NCBI GenBank assembly: GCA_021816965.1
Contig: JAKAWU010000003.1
Coordinates: forward strand, 1 to 59,045
Length of the DNA stretch: 59,045 nt
Direction: 5' to 3'
Origin: Thermoplasmata archaeon
GTDB lineage: Archaea > Thermoplasmatota > Thermoplasmata > Thermoplasmatales > Thermoplasmataceae
In this document: positions 30,501 through 39,085 of the stretch, one piece after another
How the letters are laid out: each line of letters opens with the position of its first letter
Numbering within the stretch: position 1 is the stretch's first letter
Program-made: the position numbers and the translations under genes
The notes under the pieces: generated by a model
What the model was told of the DNA's origin: nothing
Database searches by the model: none
What the model saw: only the letters and a program-made list of their open reading frames with translations

Positions 30501-30835
30501 ATGGGAAGATTGTGAACTCAACAAATCTATCCTTTGGACAGTCAAAGAATCTCCTTATCATATTGGTACCCGAATCCAATTATTATAACAGTGCATTCAA
30601 TTTCACTGTACAGTACAGTATATATCAACTTAATAGTTCAACAGTCCATTCGGAAAACCTGTATGTGTCATTCCCAAATCTTGGAGCATTATACAATACT
30701 GCAAAAGGCGGAAACATTATTGCAAATTACACCGGCAATCCTGTATCGACAATTGAAATTGGAATATTGGTTATCGTAATAGCAGTGATTGGTGGACTTG
30801 CAGGAGTTGCATTCAGAGGGAGGAAAAACAGATGA
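24542..30835 (+). CDS. aglB: Oligosaccharyltransferase AglB/STT3 with an exceptionally long C-terminal extracytoplasmic region
   Basis: GGSDPYFNYIIIQ, multi-TM domain, NWWDYGFQELCQGKHPTVADDF; about 1,500 aa follow with Ig/CarboxypepD_reg-like and NEW3/CARDB-like segments and terminal TM plus RGRKNR. Confidence 0.88.
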   Translation: MELEEIQPIEKFTKWFTKNWEFVGLLLLFSLYMFLANFFMWGQTFLDSFVNFSGGSDPYFNYIIIQYILSNHTTLLHTIGLNYPIGSGNPRNPFFHWMIAFVAVILGPFLGGSSNAAYYAFMEFDAVFGALLIIPVYMLGKSILGKKAGMIGAVLYTLMPSNLSSGILSDGRMHTPELIFAFFAIYFLERAVRFSSKERIIQGSLFNVKSYYGDLKRYIRNNRKATIYALLAGATYGALQLSWQGHAYILAIVTIYVVIQLIVNLFLSRNNEYLVYVSFIFVAISFSMSAYYYYAANNAPSAWFIPPLYIGLGMILISVIMSIAGRKPWIISVPVMILFIGVSLAGLYKFAPHIFNEIISGEGYFIKTRVYQTIAEAQSPPLGQYIGGFGVAQFILGIAGFAYVTYLFVKQKSDSLLLLLVFSGVSIYMSFAAARFNVTAAPSYAILGAALLAYFSNLLKLDKNVSEDKIKRTYRRSKALKGNIKWLQAAFVFLIVFGILIPSGLGVVSAAVPGNSATSVNHEVYNALPSFLKPPSYLANQSAYFGTTGSFITNSTTPLSKSLEWLATQQQNLSLAEKPAYVNWWDYGFQELCQGKHPTVADDFQQAYQVAGQILLSQNQSQIIALMSARLIQASLQENNGQFTPVMKSALSEYLNTSEINTLQSIYNNPQQYVPWILNNASIYGQFIPSISPTNAYFALIKGQLASKVSLTNLVNLYQNLQSVTGWSIQYIQADHSLFPLNGLNTGIFYAPAYLTDTPSYITPGGGVVPTAYYQIFAQTPNGTYPLNQLPTNLIPTGYTIQYTPAFYNTTIYRAMIGLPPTAVGQTQGIPGLTFGTTKYTMQPAWNMSNFELVYDGVPYNPYKNFSAHPNAFKLLPIQQAYNLQKNGIGTAFIFPQVSSIIQGTDPILRYFPGAIVTGQVKTNSGIPESGIRVTIVDQYGIPHQTVLTNSNGYYNITALPGNDTLIYSYGTLNSENLEGKNFLHAIGFAISNQQAERKDLALNSTTGLPNYYLVQNYLVGNFNSSGTVEKQEQNGINGKSYSTTKVENGTVILQNHISGQFYNFSINHGSYNVTGIPQGNYTVSVYSNGITYRDIQDNVYTPDSNIGYAIKIPMSLIQVNLTYNGQRISGATVYAGKYTATTNSTGTALLYTVNGSYPVYAKLGNSITQISDVSIPVLGGNKSLNLALLPAVRLTIGISNQGFTPSVLDIYQSSYSLNVLQLQKNGSVYTGLVPLGYYSVYDTYDNMTVLQGVNVNSSGTYTLHAYSSAILKVINSNENLTQLSGYLSLTNNQGTIIKLIQSLNQNIYLPAGFTYTIYSSAFTSTTDYVATTTVNLNQNTQTYIDFQTAKTIQIGIYNPSVAAVYDSQSSASSGVAMIYLNGEAYGSAIINARGNTLIAYNAQSLSGFTMKAYSEGFSTSTFTVSTQTNAPLNLQKSNVSLKFTSVNGGALLDGKITLVGYSNYTSNIINGKVSFNLPYGSYFIKIFGGNQIISSYQQILTVSTGTYSKSYNFTSHVGFIVNGVQSFKIFNNGTLINEVNGTIAPGTYTVYELGNSMQSGIITYRINSNTTVNAVLYNSYWLNLTNNLGISTGNLLINSSSGLINLTSMSSILPQGSYSVHYYDNLVNSTGEFRIYHNMNVFLKSNIQSNITLSVAPFFTQVNGLSLYSGVSMAAVNVSFYKNNLLEGWTYTTGSGHYNFSLVNGTYTLYAYSKSAMVAYLGHVNIGIFQGTSTNNISLTPANYIYVYTYLGQAPKAENVNLTVADLGISATSGSGTLLPAKNITFTSYISNTVTVNNYTFSNEYQSSTTIYTNKTQTVNLVLQKVINGNVSIKQNYVAQNVSEFSKFSYDLNVTNLLTTEANITLSSGSSNWNITFNTSTLKDLGINRTAYVKANIKNVNTVASGVNEIPILVSYNGGSLTDNVKANMSVNYSASLNISTDFAAFDGGNITYSAILKNTGNTNETLNLSKNIYSKYNWQVMFSINGKIVNSTNLSFGQSKNLLIILVPESNYYNSAFNFTVQYSIYQLNSSTVHSENLYVSFPNLGALYNTAKGGNIIANYTGNPVSTIEIGILVIVIAVIGGLAGVAFRGRKNR

Positions 30836-31635
30836 ACCACAAATTTTTACTTGCAACCTTTTGCATATCCTTAATGGTTTTGTCATTACCGCTGGCACTT
30901 GCAGAGCCTTCACATGCTACTAACGGCTCATTCAATGTCACTGTATCTCACCCATCAAGTGTATATAAAACTGAAAGATTTCAGTTATTCTTTAACGAAT
31001 CAAAGGGATTTTCAAACTATACAGCAACTGTCTATATTGCAGCAGAGTATGCGATAGGTCTCTCCAGCGGGGGGAATACACAAGAACTTTCGAAAAGTGG
31101 ATTCTTTGAGTTCAATATCACTGCACCGGATGCTGCAAATCAATCCATATATATCACAATCTATGCCACTGCAACTTATGGCTCCGTCGTAGTCAGTAAA
31201 ATCATAAATATAGCAATTCCTGTTTATGAACCAATTACACTCAACGCATACATCTCTAACACTGAATCTACAACATACAGTAACATTTCAGTACAATTCA
31301 TTCTTAATGGAGCACTTATTTCAACAAAGGTAATATCATTAGGTCCCGGTCAAAGCAAGGACGTTACGGTGATTGAAGCATCCAGCCTTCTGAATAATGG
31401 GGTTAACACACTTCAGGTCAAGATCGTGAACGGCTCCTTGTTCACAGGTGTTAAATCATCATACGTGAGTACCTTTTATTATGGAACACCTCCGAACTAT
31501 GACTGGATATATTATATTTCAGGCGCGGTTGTTATATTTATGGCATTTTTGGTGCTTGCCTCGGGAAAGAGAAAAACAGCAACTGGTCAACCAAAATGGA
31601 GATACAACAGGAAGAAAAACCAAAAGAAATCTTAA
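30832..31635 (+). CDS. Secreted, C-terminally anchored beta-sandwich protein
   Basis: Signal peptide, multiple N-x-S/T, CARDB-like middle, C-terminal TM and basic tail; overlaps aglB stop (ATGA). Confidence 0.75.
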   Translation: MNHKFLLATFCISLMVLSLPLALAEPSHATNGSFNVTVSHPSSVYKTERFQLFFNESKGFSNYTATVYIAAEYAIGLSSGGNTQELSKSGFFEFNITAPDAANQSIYITIYATATYGSVVVSKIINIAIPVYEPITLNAYISNTESTTYSNISVQFILNGALISTKVISLGPGQSKDVTVIEASSLLNNGVNTLQVKIVNGSLFTGVKSSYVSTFYYGTPPNYDWIYYISGAVVIFMAFLVLASGKRKTATGQPKWRYNRKKNQKKS

Positions 31636-32298
31636 TCAAATATTATTTAAAGTACGGAACTCCTCTTCTATGAGTTCTCTTCTTTTCTTTGCAGTCATAG
31701 AAGGACCATTTTTTTGAAATATCTCAATATTTGCAATTCTAGCTGCTGATAGTGCATTATCATGCGTTTTATGTGGATAACTTGTACCGGTTTCATTGAT
31801 TATTTCAACATTCAGGCCAAGTGGTAAAATCTGCCTCAATATATACTGCCTGTTAGGTTTATCTCCGTTCCCTACTCTGATGGAACAGTATTCTGCACCA
31901 TAGTCTACAATTAATGTTTCGACAGTGTTTCTTATTTGTCCAACATCAAATAGTTCAAAGGCTTCAAGTACAACATTATTTGATGTGACTGCAATTCCGG
32001 GTTTGGGCCCAGGATCTATCCCTATATAAATGGTATGAAATTTATCTTTGCCCATGAAGAATGAAAAACTTCTGCGAACAGCTCTAACTGGATCCTCCTG
32101 GAAAATCTGTTTCTCAGATATTCTGCTATCACCAGTTGAACTCAGCACTACGTCAACATTTTTCAAATCCTCGAAAATGTTTTCAATTGAGATAAAATTA
32201 ATTCCAAAATCTTTGAGTGCGCGGATCACGCCATAGTAAAATCTTGGGTTTTTAGTATATATTCCAAGCTTACCCATGCCATATGAATAATAGTACAT
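31636..32298 (-). CDS. RNase H-fold/RuvC-like protein of unknown function
   Basis: YIGIDPGPKPGIAV, VDYGAEYCSIRVGNG, THDNALSAARIANI. Confidence 0.6.
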   Translation of the reverse strand: MYYYSYGMGKLGIYTKNPRFYYGVIRALKDFGINFISIENIFEDLKNVDVVLSSTGDSRISEKQIFQEDPVRAVRRSFSFFMGKDKFHTIYIGIDPGPKPGIAVTSNNVVLEAFELFDVGQIRNTVETLIVDYGAEYCSIRVGNGDKPNRQYILRQILPLGLNVEIINETGTSYPHKTHDNALSAARIANIEIFQKNGPSMTAKKRRELIEEEFRTLNNI

Positions 32299-32303
32299 TG
32301 TAT

Positions 32304-33662
32304 TTAACGTCTTTTCATGTTTTTTAGCTGAATCCCAACCATTTCGTCCACAAGTTCAACAAATTGTTTCTCCCTTCCCCGGGGAATATTGCCTCCTGCA
32401 GCAATGTCATGGCCTCCGCCATTTCCTTCTACCTTCATTGCGCATTCCTTCATGACCTGGGATAGATTGAGTCCCATTTCAACCATTTTTCTTGTTCCTC
32501 TGCTGGATACGAGCGTGATCTTGTCTCCTGCATTGAATCCTATGACTGGTTTTGTCTGATCTGCAAGATATAGCATCAAAGTGCCAGAAATTGCACCTGC
32601 CATCTCAGAGCCTGGCGCATAGAAAAATTGAATATTTTTGCTTTTTTCCATGGATTTGTGTGATCGTGTGATATAATCTATCAGTTTTGTTTCGTATATT
32701 TTTCTGTTCTTTATCATAACATCCTTAAGAGAAGTGTTGCCAATGAAATATTCAACCGGAATTGAATTGTCACCATTTTTAGCATTTGCATCTATGATTA
32801 CTGAAAGTTCTGATGACGTGAATCCGTTGGAAAAGATCAGTTCATCCCTTTCAAGGTAGGACATTGCCTCGCTCTGGCATCCCTGGATCATAAGTCTGTA
32901 TGAAAGATGTTTTCCCAGCAGCAGTTTTTCCTCATTCGTAAGGGACTCAGGTTTTCTTGTTCCATCAAGTTTAAGATCATTTAGAAGTGCTTCTGCACCT
33001 TCTCTGGAACCTGTTAATCCATTTATGAATGGATCAATAGAATATACAATTGAATCTATAAGTGTTTCACCATGCAGGTTGAGGACATGCTTTTTTTCAA
33101 TGTTCTTTCCATAGGCCTCAATGAGCCCCCTGTTCACCCCTTTAAATCCCTCCATGTCCTGTTTGTCTGCCATTGCTCCCGTGATCATGAATGGAAGAAG
33201 ATCAGAATTCTCAGAATTCACTGCCACTGCGAAGATAAAGGCCATTGTGGCCCCACAAGCTTCTCTTGTTCCATCTATTCCATAATCTCTGGCATTTATG
33301 TTCAGAACACTTTTCGGGCTGTCAGAATAAAGGTGATGATCAAGAACCAGTATATTCTTCTCTCCCGAATCAAAATATTTTGCCTGATCTGAGCCACAGT
33401 CCACAAATATGGTTGGAAGATTCTTCTCTTCCTCGTATCTCTTGACCATCCCTTCTCTGGATAAGTCCTTTACAAATCCAAGATGGAATCTCTTTCCCGC
33501 TCTTAGCATCATATTGGTGAGAATAATGGCTGAACTTGTGCCATCCCCATCATAGTGTGCCAGAATCCTGAAATAATCAAATTTATCAAAAAATTCTCTT
33601 GCTTTGTCAAGAGAAGTAATAAAATCTTTATTTATTAATTTGTCAAGCATTGGTTTACTCAC
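32304..33662 (-). CDS. RecJ-like DHH phosphoesterase (archaeal GAN-type)
   Basis: HYDGDGTSSAIIL, VDCGSD, LVLDHHLYSD, GGGHDIAAGGNIPRG. Confidence 0.85.
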   Translation of the reverse strand: MSKPMLDKLINKDFITSLDKAREFFDKFDYFRILAHYDGDGTSSAIILTNMMLRAGKRFHLGFVKDLSREGMVKRYEEEKNLPTIFVDCGSDQAKYFDSGEKNILVLDHHLYSDSPKSVLNINARDYGIDGTREACGATMAFIFAVAVNSENSDLLPFMITGAMADKQDMEGFKGVNRGLIEAYGKNIEKKHVLNLHGETLIDSIVYSIDPFINGLTGSREGAEALLNDLKLDGTRKPESLTNEEKLLLGKHLSYRLMIQGCQSEAMSYLERDELIFSNGFTSSELSVIIDANAKNGDNSIPVEYFIGNTSLKDVMIKNRKIYETKLIDYITRSHKSMEKSKNIQFFYAPGSEMAGAISGTLMLYLADQTKPVIGFNAGDKITLVSSRGTRKMVEMGLNLSQVMKECAMKVEGNGGGHDIAAGGNIPRGREKQFVELVDEMVGIQLKNMKRR

Positions 33663-34096
33663 AATACTTTGTTGAGTTCCCAGCCCCTTGCAAGACGTCC
33701 AGTTCTTTTGTAGTATCTTACAAGTCTCAGCATCTTAGCCATCACAAGGCTTCTTCTCCTGCTATTGCTGATGTCTTTTTTGTTAAGGTTCATGTGTTTT
33801 GAGACTCTCTTGTATTTGGTAATAAGTGCAAGGAGATCTTCAGGAACTTCCGGTGCAATTTTATTTTCAGAAAGTACATCGCCTATCTTCTTCTTGTTGA
33901 TAAATTTGAGTTTTGGAACACCATAGAGATCCCTCAATTTTATACCTATCATTGATGCGGTCAGACCATCCCTCCTCATCTGAACCACTGCCTCTTCAAT
34001 CTCGCTCTGACTCATCTGTACCCAGTTGTGCTTCTCTCCGTAGAATGAGTTTCTTGACCCTGATTTTCCTTTTTTCCTAGTATGCATCTTCGCCAT
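33659..34096 (-). CDS. rps15: Ribosomal protein uS15
   Basis: MAKMHTRKKGKSGS, LRDLYGVPKLKFI, LNKKDISNSRRRSLVMAKMLRLVRYYKRTGRL. Confidence 0.95.
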   Translation of the reverse strand: MAKMHTRKKGKSGSRNSFYGEKHNWVQMSQSEIEEAVVQMRRDGLTASMIGIKLRDLYGVPKLKFINKKKIGDVLSENKIAPEVPEDLLALITKYKRVSKHMNLNKKDISNSRRRSLVMAKMLRLVRYYKRTGRLARGWELNKVL

Positions 34097-34184
34097 TGGA
34101 AATCACGTTTTTGATCCATATGAATAGCTTATTTATTAATATTGAGTTTAGCAAAGCGAGCCTCAGAACGAAGGATGCATATCT

Positions 34185-34670
34185 CTATTGGATGTATCTC
34201 TCTTTCAGTTTCAGGTATTCAAGAGCATTTAAGTGTGCCATGGTCCGAAATTCCGGGCTATTTTTTCCCACCTTACCTGGTACACCTAAAACAAGACTCC
34301 CTTCAGGGATAACCTTATTCTGTAGAACAACTGCTCCTGCAGCAACTATGCTTCCAGAGCATATCCTGGACCCATTCATCACCACGGCACCCATTCCAAT
34401 TATGCAATCATCCTCAATTGTTGCACCATGAACCACGGCATTATGTCCTATGGACACATATTTTCCAATTTTTATCGGATAATGTTCATCCACATGCATG
34501 GAAACATTATCCTGCACATTGCTGAACGAATCAATTCTGATCAATTCTGACTCGGTCCTTATGCTTGCAAAATCAAAAATTGAGCACTCATCTCCCAGCT
34601 CAATATTTCCCCTTAGAGATGCCAGAGGAGAAATATAGCAGTTTTTTCCTGTTTTCAGATGCATGATCAT
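34185..34670 (-). CDS. Gamma-carbonic anhydrase-like hexapeptide-repeat protein
   Basis: SIRTESELIRIDSFSNVQDNVSMHVD...YVSIGHNAVVHGATIEDDCIIGMGAVV. Confidence 0.85.
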   Translation of the reverse strand: MIMHLKTGKNCYISPLASLRGNIELGDECSIFDFASIRTESELIRIDSFSNVQDNVSMHVDEHYPIKIGKYVSIGHNAVVHGATIEDDCIIGMGAVVMNGSRICSGSIVAAGAVVLQNKVIPEGSLVLGVPGKVGKNSPEFRTMAHLNALEYLKLKERYIQ

Positions 34671-34775
34671 GTATTGTATGATCCATTAAAAAATAACTGT
34701 ACATTCGAACCGGAATCAGGCAATACTGCTGAAAACATGTCTTAAAGTTATATATTATATTAGCAATCCTATGTC

Positions 34776-37700
34776 ATGGCTCTCCCAGGCGAAGAGAACA
34801 TTAACAATATTCTGAAGCACAACATAGATCGATATCTTTCCTCGCGTTCAAAAGAGACACGCAGGAAGATAACAGAAGAGATTATATCTTCTCTGGAGCG
34901 TATTCCTGAATCTTTCACAATCGATAAGAATCTATCTTCACAGCTTGAGGTTGTGGTTAGGGATATTTGGGAAAAACTAGACATTCATGATTCAGCAGCA
35001 ATCCGGAATTTTTACAGGGTGGATATGGAGAACCGGACGTTCCAGATATTATATACAAAGGCACTCGTTATGGGAGGAAATTCTGCAGAGATAATGGCGT
35101 TTCTAAAAGGTAAGTCCATAATAGCAAACATACCACAGGTAGTGGAAAATGTCATGGAAATGGGAAAAATAACCTCCCAATGGGACTTTATAGTTATGTT
35201 TCTCTCTATGAACGGAATATATAATGAGACTGCATATCTGAAATATTCAGAGAATGCTTCAAAACTTATAACTGACATAATAATTGAAAATCTGAAACGG
35301 AAAAATTCAAATAAGGAGACCATGGAATTCCTAAGCGCCATTTCCGCTGTTGATAACAGCCTGGAATACAGGATTGCTTATCTGGAAGCTCTCAAAGACA
35401 ACAATGACATTCCTTCACTGAAGAGTCACCTTAAAACAATGGATTTAAACCGGGTCGAAGATCTGGAGGACAGAGTCAAGCTTGCTCTTTTATTTGAAAA
35501 AGTTGGCCTTTATGATGAATCGTTGAACCTTGCTACTGAAGTTCTAAATCAAAGGCCAGGACATGAGGTATGTCTTGAATTGAAGATCAAGTCACTGTTT
35601 GAACTTGGACGAGATGAAGAGGTCATAGATCTTTTTCTAGACAGGCATTCAATATTGGAGAAGAATGCAGAGAGCATGGAAACATTTTTCAGGGCTGCAG
35701 AGAATGTAAACAATTATGGTGTTGCTATATCTGTAATCGACAGCAACAGGCAGTTAATTGAAAGGCATCAGAATCTCATAGTATGGGCTGTCAAATTTCT
35801 CGTGAAAGGAAAAAAGATTGATGATGCAGAAAAACTTATGCAGGGACTGCAGGGAAGCACGATGTCCGACTCAGAGATGCTTAAACTATCATCCCTTATA
35901 GAAAAAGGGAAGGGGAATATTGATTCCTTTGTTGAAAAATCCGAAAGATATCTTTTGGAAAACCCACATGATATGCAGTTCATAAGCACATATATTGCTG
36001 AACTCCACAGGAAGGGAATGTATCAGAAGATTGCGATGATATACGAATCATCCGAAGAGGACAGGTTTGACAACGAACCTGAGACTCTAAAGAAAGTCAT
36101 GGAATCTATGCTTAGAATGAAGGTGTACGAGAAGGCAGGTCAGATACTCGGGAGGATTCCGGCTGAAAACCTTGATTCTGAAATCGCTATAGCAATTCTT
36201 GAAACAGCAAGGGATGACACGTCATTTTCCCAGTTGCAAAAGTATTCAGGCAAGAAAAATACCGACCCTTTTATGTGTTTATTGAGGGACATTCTCTACA
36301 CGGATACAATCACTGCGTCTGATGTAGGATTTGTAAAGGAGAATATGAATGACCAGAACGGCAGAACGATGCTGTACCTTTTTGCTAAAAAGAGGGAGTT
36401 TGAGCAGATTACAGCTATAGAAATGAGTCCAACTATCAATGAAATACGAATGGAGATTGAAAAGAATAATCCCGGAAAAGACTGGAGACAGTTCAATTTT
36501 CCCGTCATAAGGGCAAAAATCAGATCAGGTGAATTTTCGGCAGTTGGGAAGATATTATCGATGATGGATTCTGATGCAGATCCTTATTTGTTATACTATA
36601 GATCTCTTTATGAGAAGCATTTTGGAAATAATACTAATTCAAGATACAGTATAGAAAAAGCCATGGAAAAAATCAGGGCTACACCATTTCTTGAAGCATA
36701 TCTACAGATAAACCCTAATATAACTTCACAGCAGGCTCTAAGGATAATTGAAGAAATATCCAAGCTCAGAGGCCTTGAAGATTTTGATTTTACTCCGGTA
36801 GAAAGCGTATTCATCTCCAACAGTGATATGGATGTGACTGCTAACTTATTGGATCTTTTAGAATACTCCGGAGTTGAAAATATCTTTGCCTTAAGGCTCA
36901 TGAGACAGATAAAGATCAGGGACAACGATATTGAAGGTGCCATTGGAATAGACCAGAAAATAATCTCAAATGAAGTAGCAAAAGCACAGGACATACTGAA
37001 TTATGCAAGGGACCTGAAGCAGGGAAACAGAATGCCTGAAATGGAAATCCTAGTCAAGAATTCAGAAGGTAAAAATATAGATATGGAAACATCTCTAATA
37101 TTTGGCGATTTCTACCTGTCGAAAAGGGATTTTACATCTGCGATTTACTATTATGAAAAGGCTGCAGGACAGGGAAAGAAACGTGAAGACATACCCGGTT
37201 TGATAGAAGCGCTTATTGGGGATTCGAAGTATGATGTTGCGACGGAACTTATAGAAAAATTGCCAAACAAAACACCGTACTTGATCAATCTTTATGCTGC
37301 TACAGAGAATGTGCAGGAAATCTCAAAAACAATGAAGAAACTTAACCTGAAGAAAGAGGAGGACAGGGATGCGCTCACCATTGTAGTTGAGAGATACTGG
37401 TCAAACAAAATACTCAGGGAAAATGCAATCGAAAAAATCATGGTTCAGCCAGTACAGAATCCGGGTATTTCTATTGTTGAAAAACTTTTCGGTGACAGGA
37501 GAGCAGATATCGCAATTCAATTGTTGAGGAAAATATCCAAAGAATCAAGAGACAGTCCTGAAGTTATTTCACTGATGATCAGGATTCTGCCGGATATGGG
37601 AAAAATTGAAGAACTAAACGAATATCTGACTAAATTCTTCAACTCAAGAAAAGCATTAAAGGACAAGAGAAAAGTGTTTCATGAAGCATGCCTCGAACTT

Positions 37701-38438
37701 GAGAAATCAAGAATGTATGACATTATACTGAAACACTATCAGGATCATCCAAACCTTTTAGACAATGTTTCTGCAGGGGTAATTGTATATTCTATGATTG
37801 AAAGAAGGTATTTCACTCATGCAGAAAACCTGCTGGCAAAACTTCAGGGAACTCTCATCAAGGGAGATGAATATGAAAAACTCAATTCAATTCTCAAAAA
37901 GAGCATATATTTGGACAAAATCATTAATTATGCTGGAATTGTACTAAAGAGAAGTTACAACTTAGGAAGAAGAATGGACAAAGGGGAGATCATCAGCACC
38001 ACGAAAACAGATCCAATTATGGTGGATGACATAATGGAATTTCTATCAAATCCGCCTGACACACATCTTTATCCGGTTGAGTACCTTGAAAGAGTATCTT
38101 ATGAGCTTCTTAAGATAATCAACAGGAAATTGGGAATAAACAGAATAGAAGAAATAGACATTTTCCATCTCTTCTTTGCATCCAATTTCAAGGACGTCAG
38201 GCTATCAGTTGCCCTTTACTATTACATCAGGGATTTGTCAAAGCAACAAAAAGACAGATTGATGGTTGACACGAAGGAAATTCTGGATTTAGCAAACAGA
38301 TGCATAATGGAAAACCTGCCAGAAAACCCAATGATTTATAGTATAATGTTTGATATAGGCATAGGAAAGGCATATAGGGTTTATGCCAAGGCAAGGGAAA
38401 TAAAGCAGGTTAACAGGGGACCGGGATGGAGATATTGA
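34776..38438 (+). CDS. Giant alpha-helical TPR-like repeat protein (1220 aa)
   Basis: Repeated helical hairpins, e.g. VGLYDESLNLATEVLNQRPGHEVCLELKIKSLFELGRDEE, LSKRDFTSAIYYYEKAAGQGKK. Confidence 0.75.
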   Translation: MALPGEENINNILKHNIDRYLSSRSKETRRKITEEIISSLERIPESFTIDKNLSSQLEVVVRDIWEKLDIHDSAAIRNFYRVDMENRTFQILYTKALVMGGNSAEIMAFLKGKSIIANIPQVVENVMEMGKITSQWDFIVMFLSMNGIYNETAYLKYSENASKLITDIIIENLKRKNSNKETMEFLSAISAVDNSLEYRIAYLEALKDNNDIPSLKSHLKTMDLNRVEDLEDRVKLALLFEKVGLYDESLNLATEVLNQRPGHEVCLELKIKSLFELGRDEEVIDLFLDRHSILEKNAESMETFFRAAENVNNYGVAISVIDSNRQLIERHQNLIVWAVKFLVKGKKIDDAEKLMQGLQGSTMSDSEMLKLSSLIEKGKGNIDSFVEKSERYLLENPHDMQFISTYIAELHRKGMYQKIAMIYESSEEDRFDNEPETLKKVMESMLRMKVYEKAGQILGRIPAENLDSEIAIAILETARDDTSFSQLQKYSGKKNTDPFMCLLRDILYTDTITASDVGFVKENMNDQNGRTMLYLFAKKREFEQITAIEMSPTINEIRMEIEKNNPGKDWRQFNFPVIRAKIRSGEFSAVGKILSMMDSDADPYLLYYRSLYEKHFGNNTNSRYSIEKAMEKIRATPFLEAYLQINPNITSQQALRIIEEISKLRGLEDFDFTPVESVFISNSDMDVTANLLDLLEYSGVENIFALRLMRQIKIRDNDIEGAIGIDQKIISNEVAKAQDILNYARDLKQGNRMPEMEILVKNSEGKNIDMETSLIFGDFYLSKRDFTSAIYYYEKAAGQGKKREDIPGLIEALIGDSKYDVATELIEKLPNKTPYLINLYAATENVQEISKTMKKLNLKKEEDRDALTIVVERYWSNKILRENAIEKIMVQPVQNPGISIVEKLFGDRRADIAIQLLRKISKESRDSPEVISLMIRILPDMGKIEELNEYLTKFFNSRKALKDKRKVFHEACLELEKSRMYDIILKHYQDHPNLLDNVSAGVIVYSMIERRYFTHAENLLAKLQGTLIKGDEYEKLNSILKKSIYLDKIINYAGIVLKRSYNLGRRMDKGEIISTTKTDPIMVDDIMEFLSNPPDTHLYPVEYLERVSYELLKIINRKLGINRIEEIDIFHLFFASNFKDVRLSVALYYYIRDLSKQQKDRLMVDTKEILDLANRCIMENLPENPMIYSIMFDIGIGKAYRVYAKAREIKQVNRGPGWRY

Positions 38439-39040
38439 ACTTTGGAAGGACAAGAAATTCAAGTGAACTTGAGGATTTCACAATCGCAAGCCTGATCATA
38501 GGGTTGGCATTTTCTATTGCGCTTTCTGCATATACAAATCAATTGTATGGTTCACAATTCCTTCTGTTATATCTACCAGCTGGAATGCTTTCAGGAGTGA
38601 GCGCATTTGCACTTCATGAATTGGCACACAGGCAGATGGCTATAAGGTATGGATTTCATGCCAGATTCAGGATGTGGCCCCTCGGTGTGTTATTTGCACT
38701 TGTAACTTCATTCTTCGGTTTCATATTTGCAGCTCCAGGGGCAACCGAAGTGTACAACGTAACAAGCCCGGAGCTCTATGGCAAAATCTCCGCAGCAGGG
38801 CCAATCACCAATACTATTTTAGGACTGTTTTTTTTCTCAATAAGCATATTTGTTGGAGGAACGCCTGGATTTGTTCTTACAATTGCAGGCTCAGTGAATA
38901 TTGCACTTGCTTTCTTCAACCTTCTTCCAATTCCTCCTCTTGATGGTTACAAGGTTTTCAAATGGGACACCACCATTTACATTTTAATGTTTGTTTTCGC
39001 CATTCTGTTATTGATAGTACTTGACAGGGGTTTTTTCTGA
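38426..39040 (+). CDS. Site-2 protease-family (M50) membrane metalloprotease
   Basis: FALHELAHRQMAIRYGFHARFRMWPLG and NLLPIPPLDGYKV. Confidence 0.9.
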   Translation: MEILNFGRTRNSSELEDFTIASLIIGLAFSIALSAYTNQLYGSQFLLLYLPAGMLSGVSAFALHELAHRQMAIRYGFHARFRMWPLGVLFALVTSFFGFIFAAPGATEVYNVTSPELYGKISAAGPITNTILGLFFFSISIFVGGTPGFVLTIAGSVNIALAFFNLLPIPPLDGYKVFKWDTTIYILMFVFAILLLIVLDRGFF

Positions 39041-39085
39041 ACGCAAATACTAATTAACCAATATTGCGATCTGAGTATGGTATAA

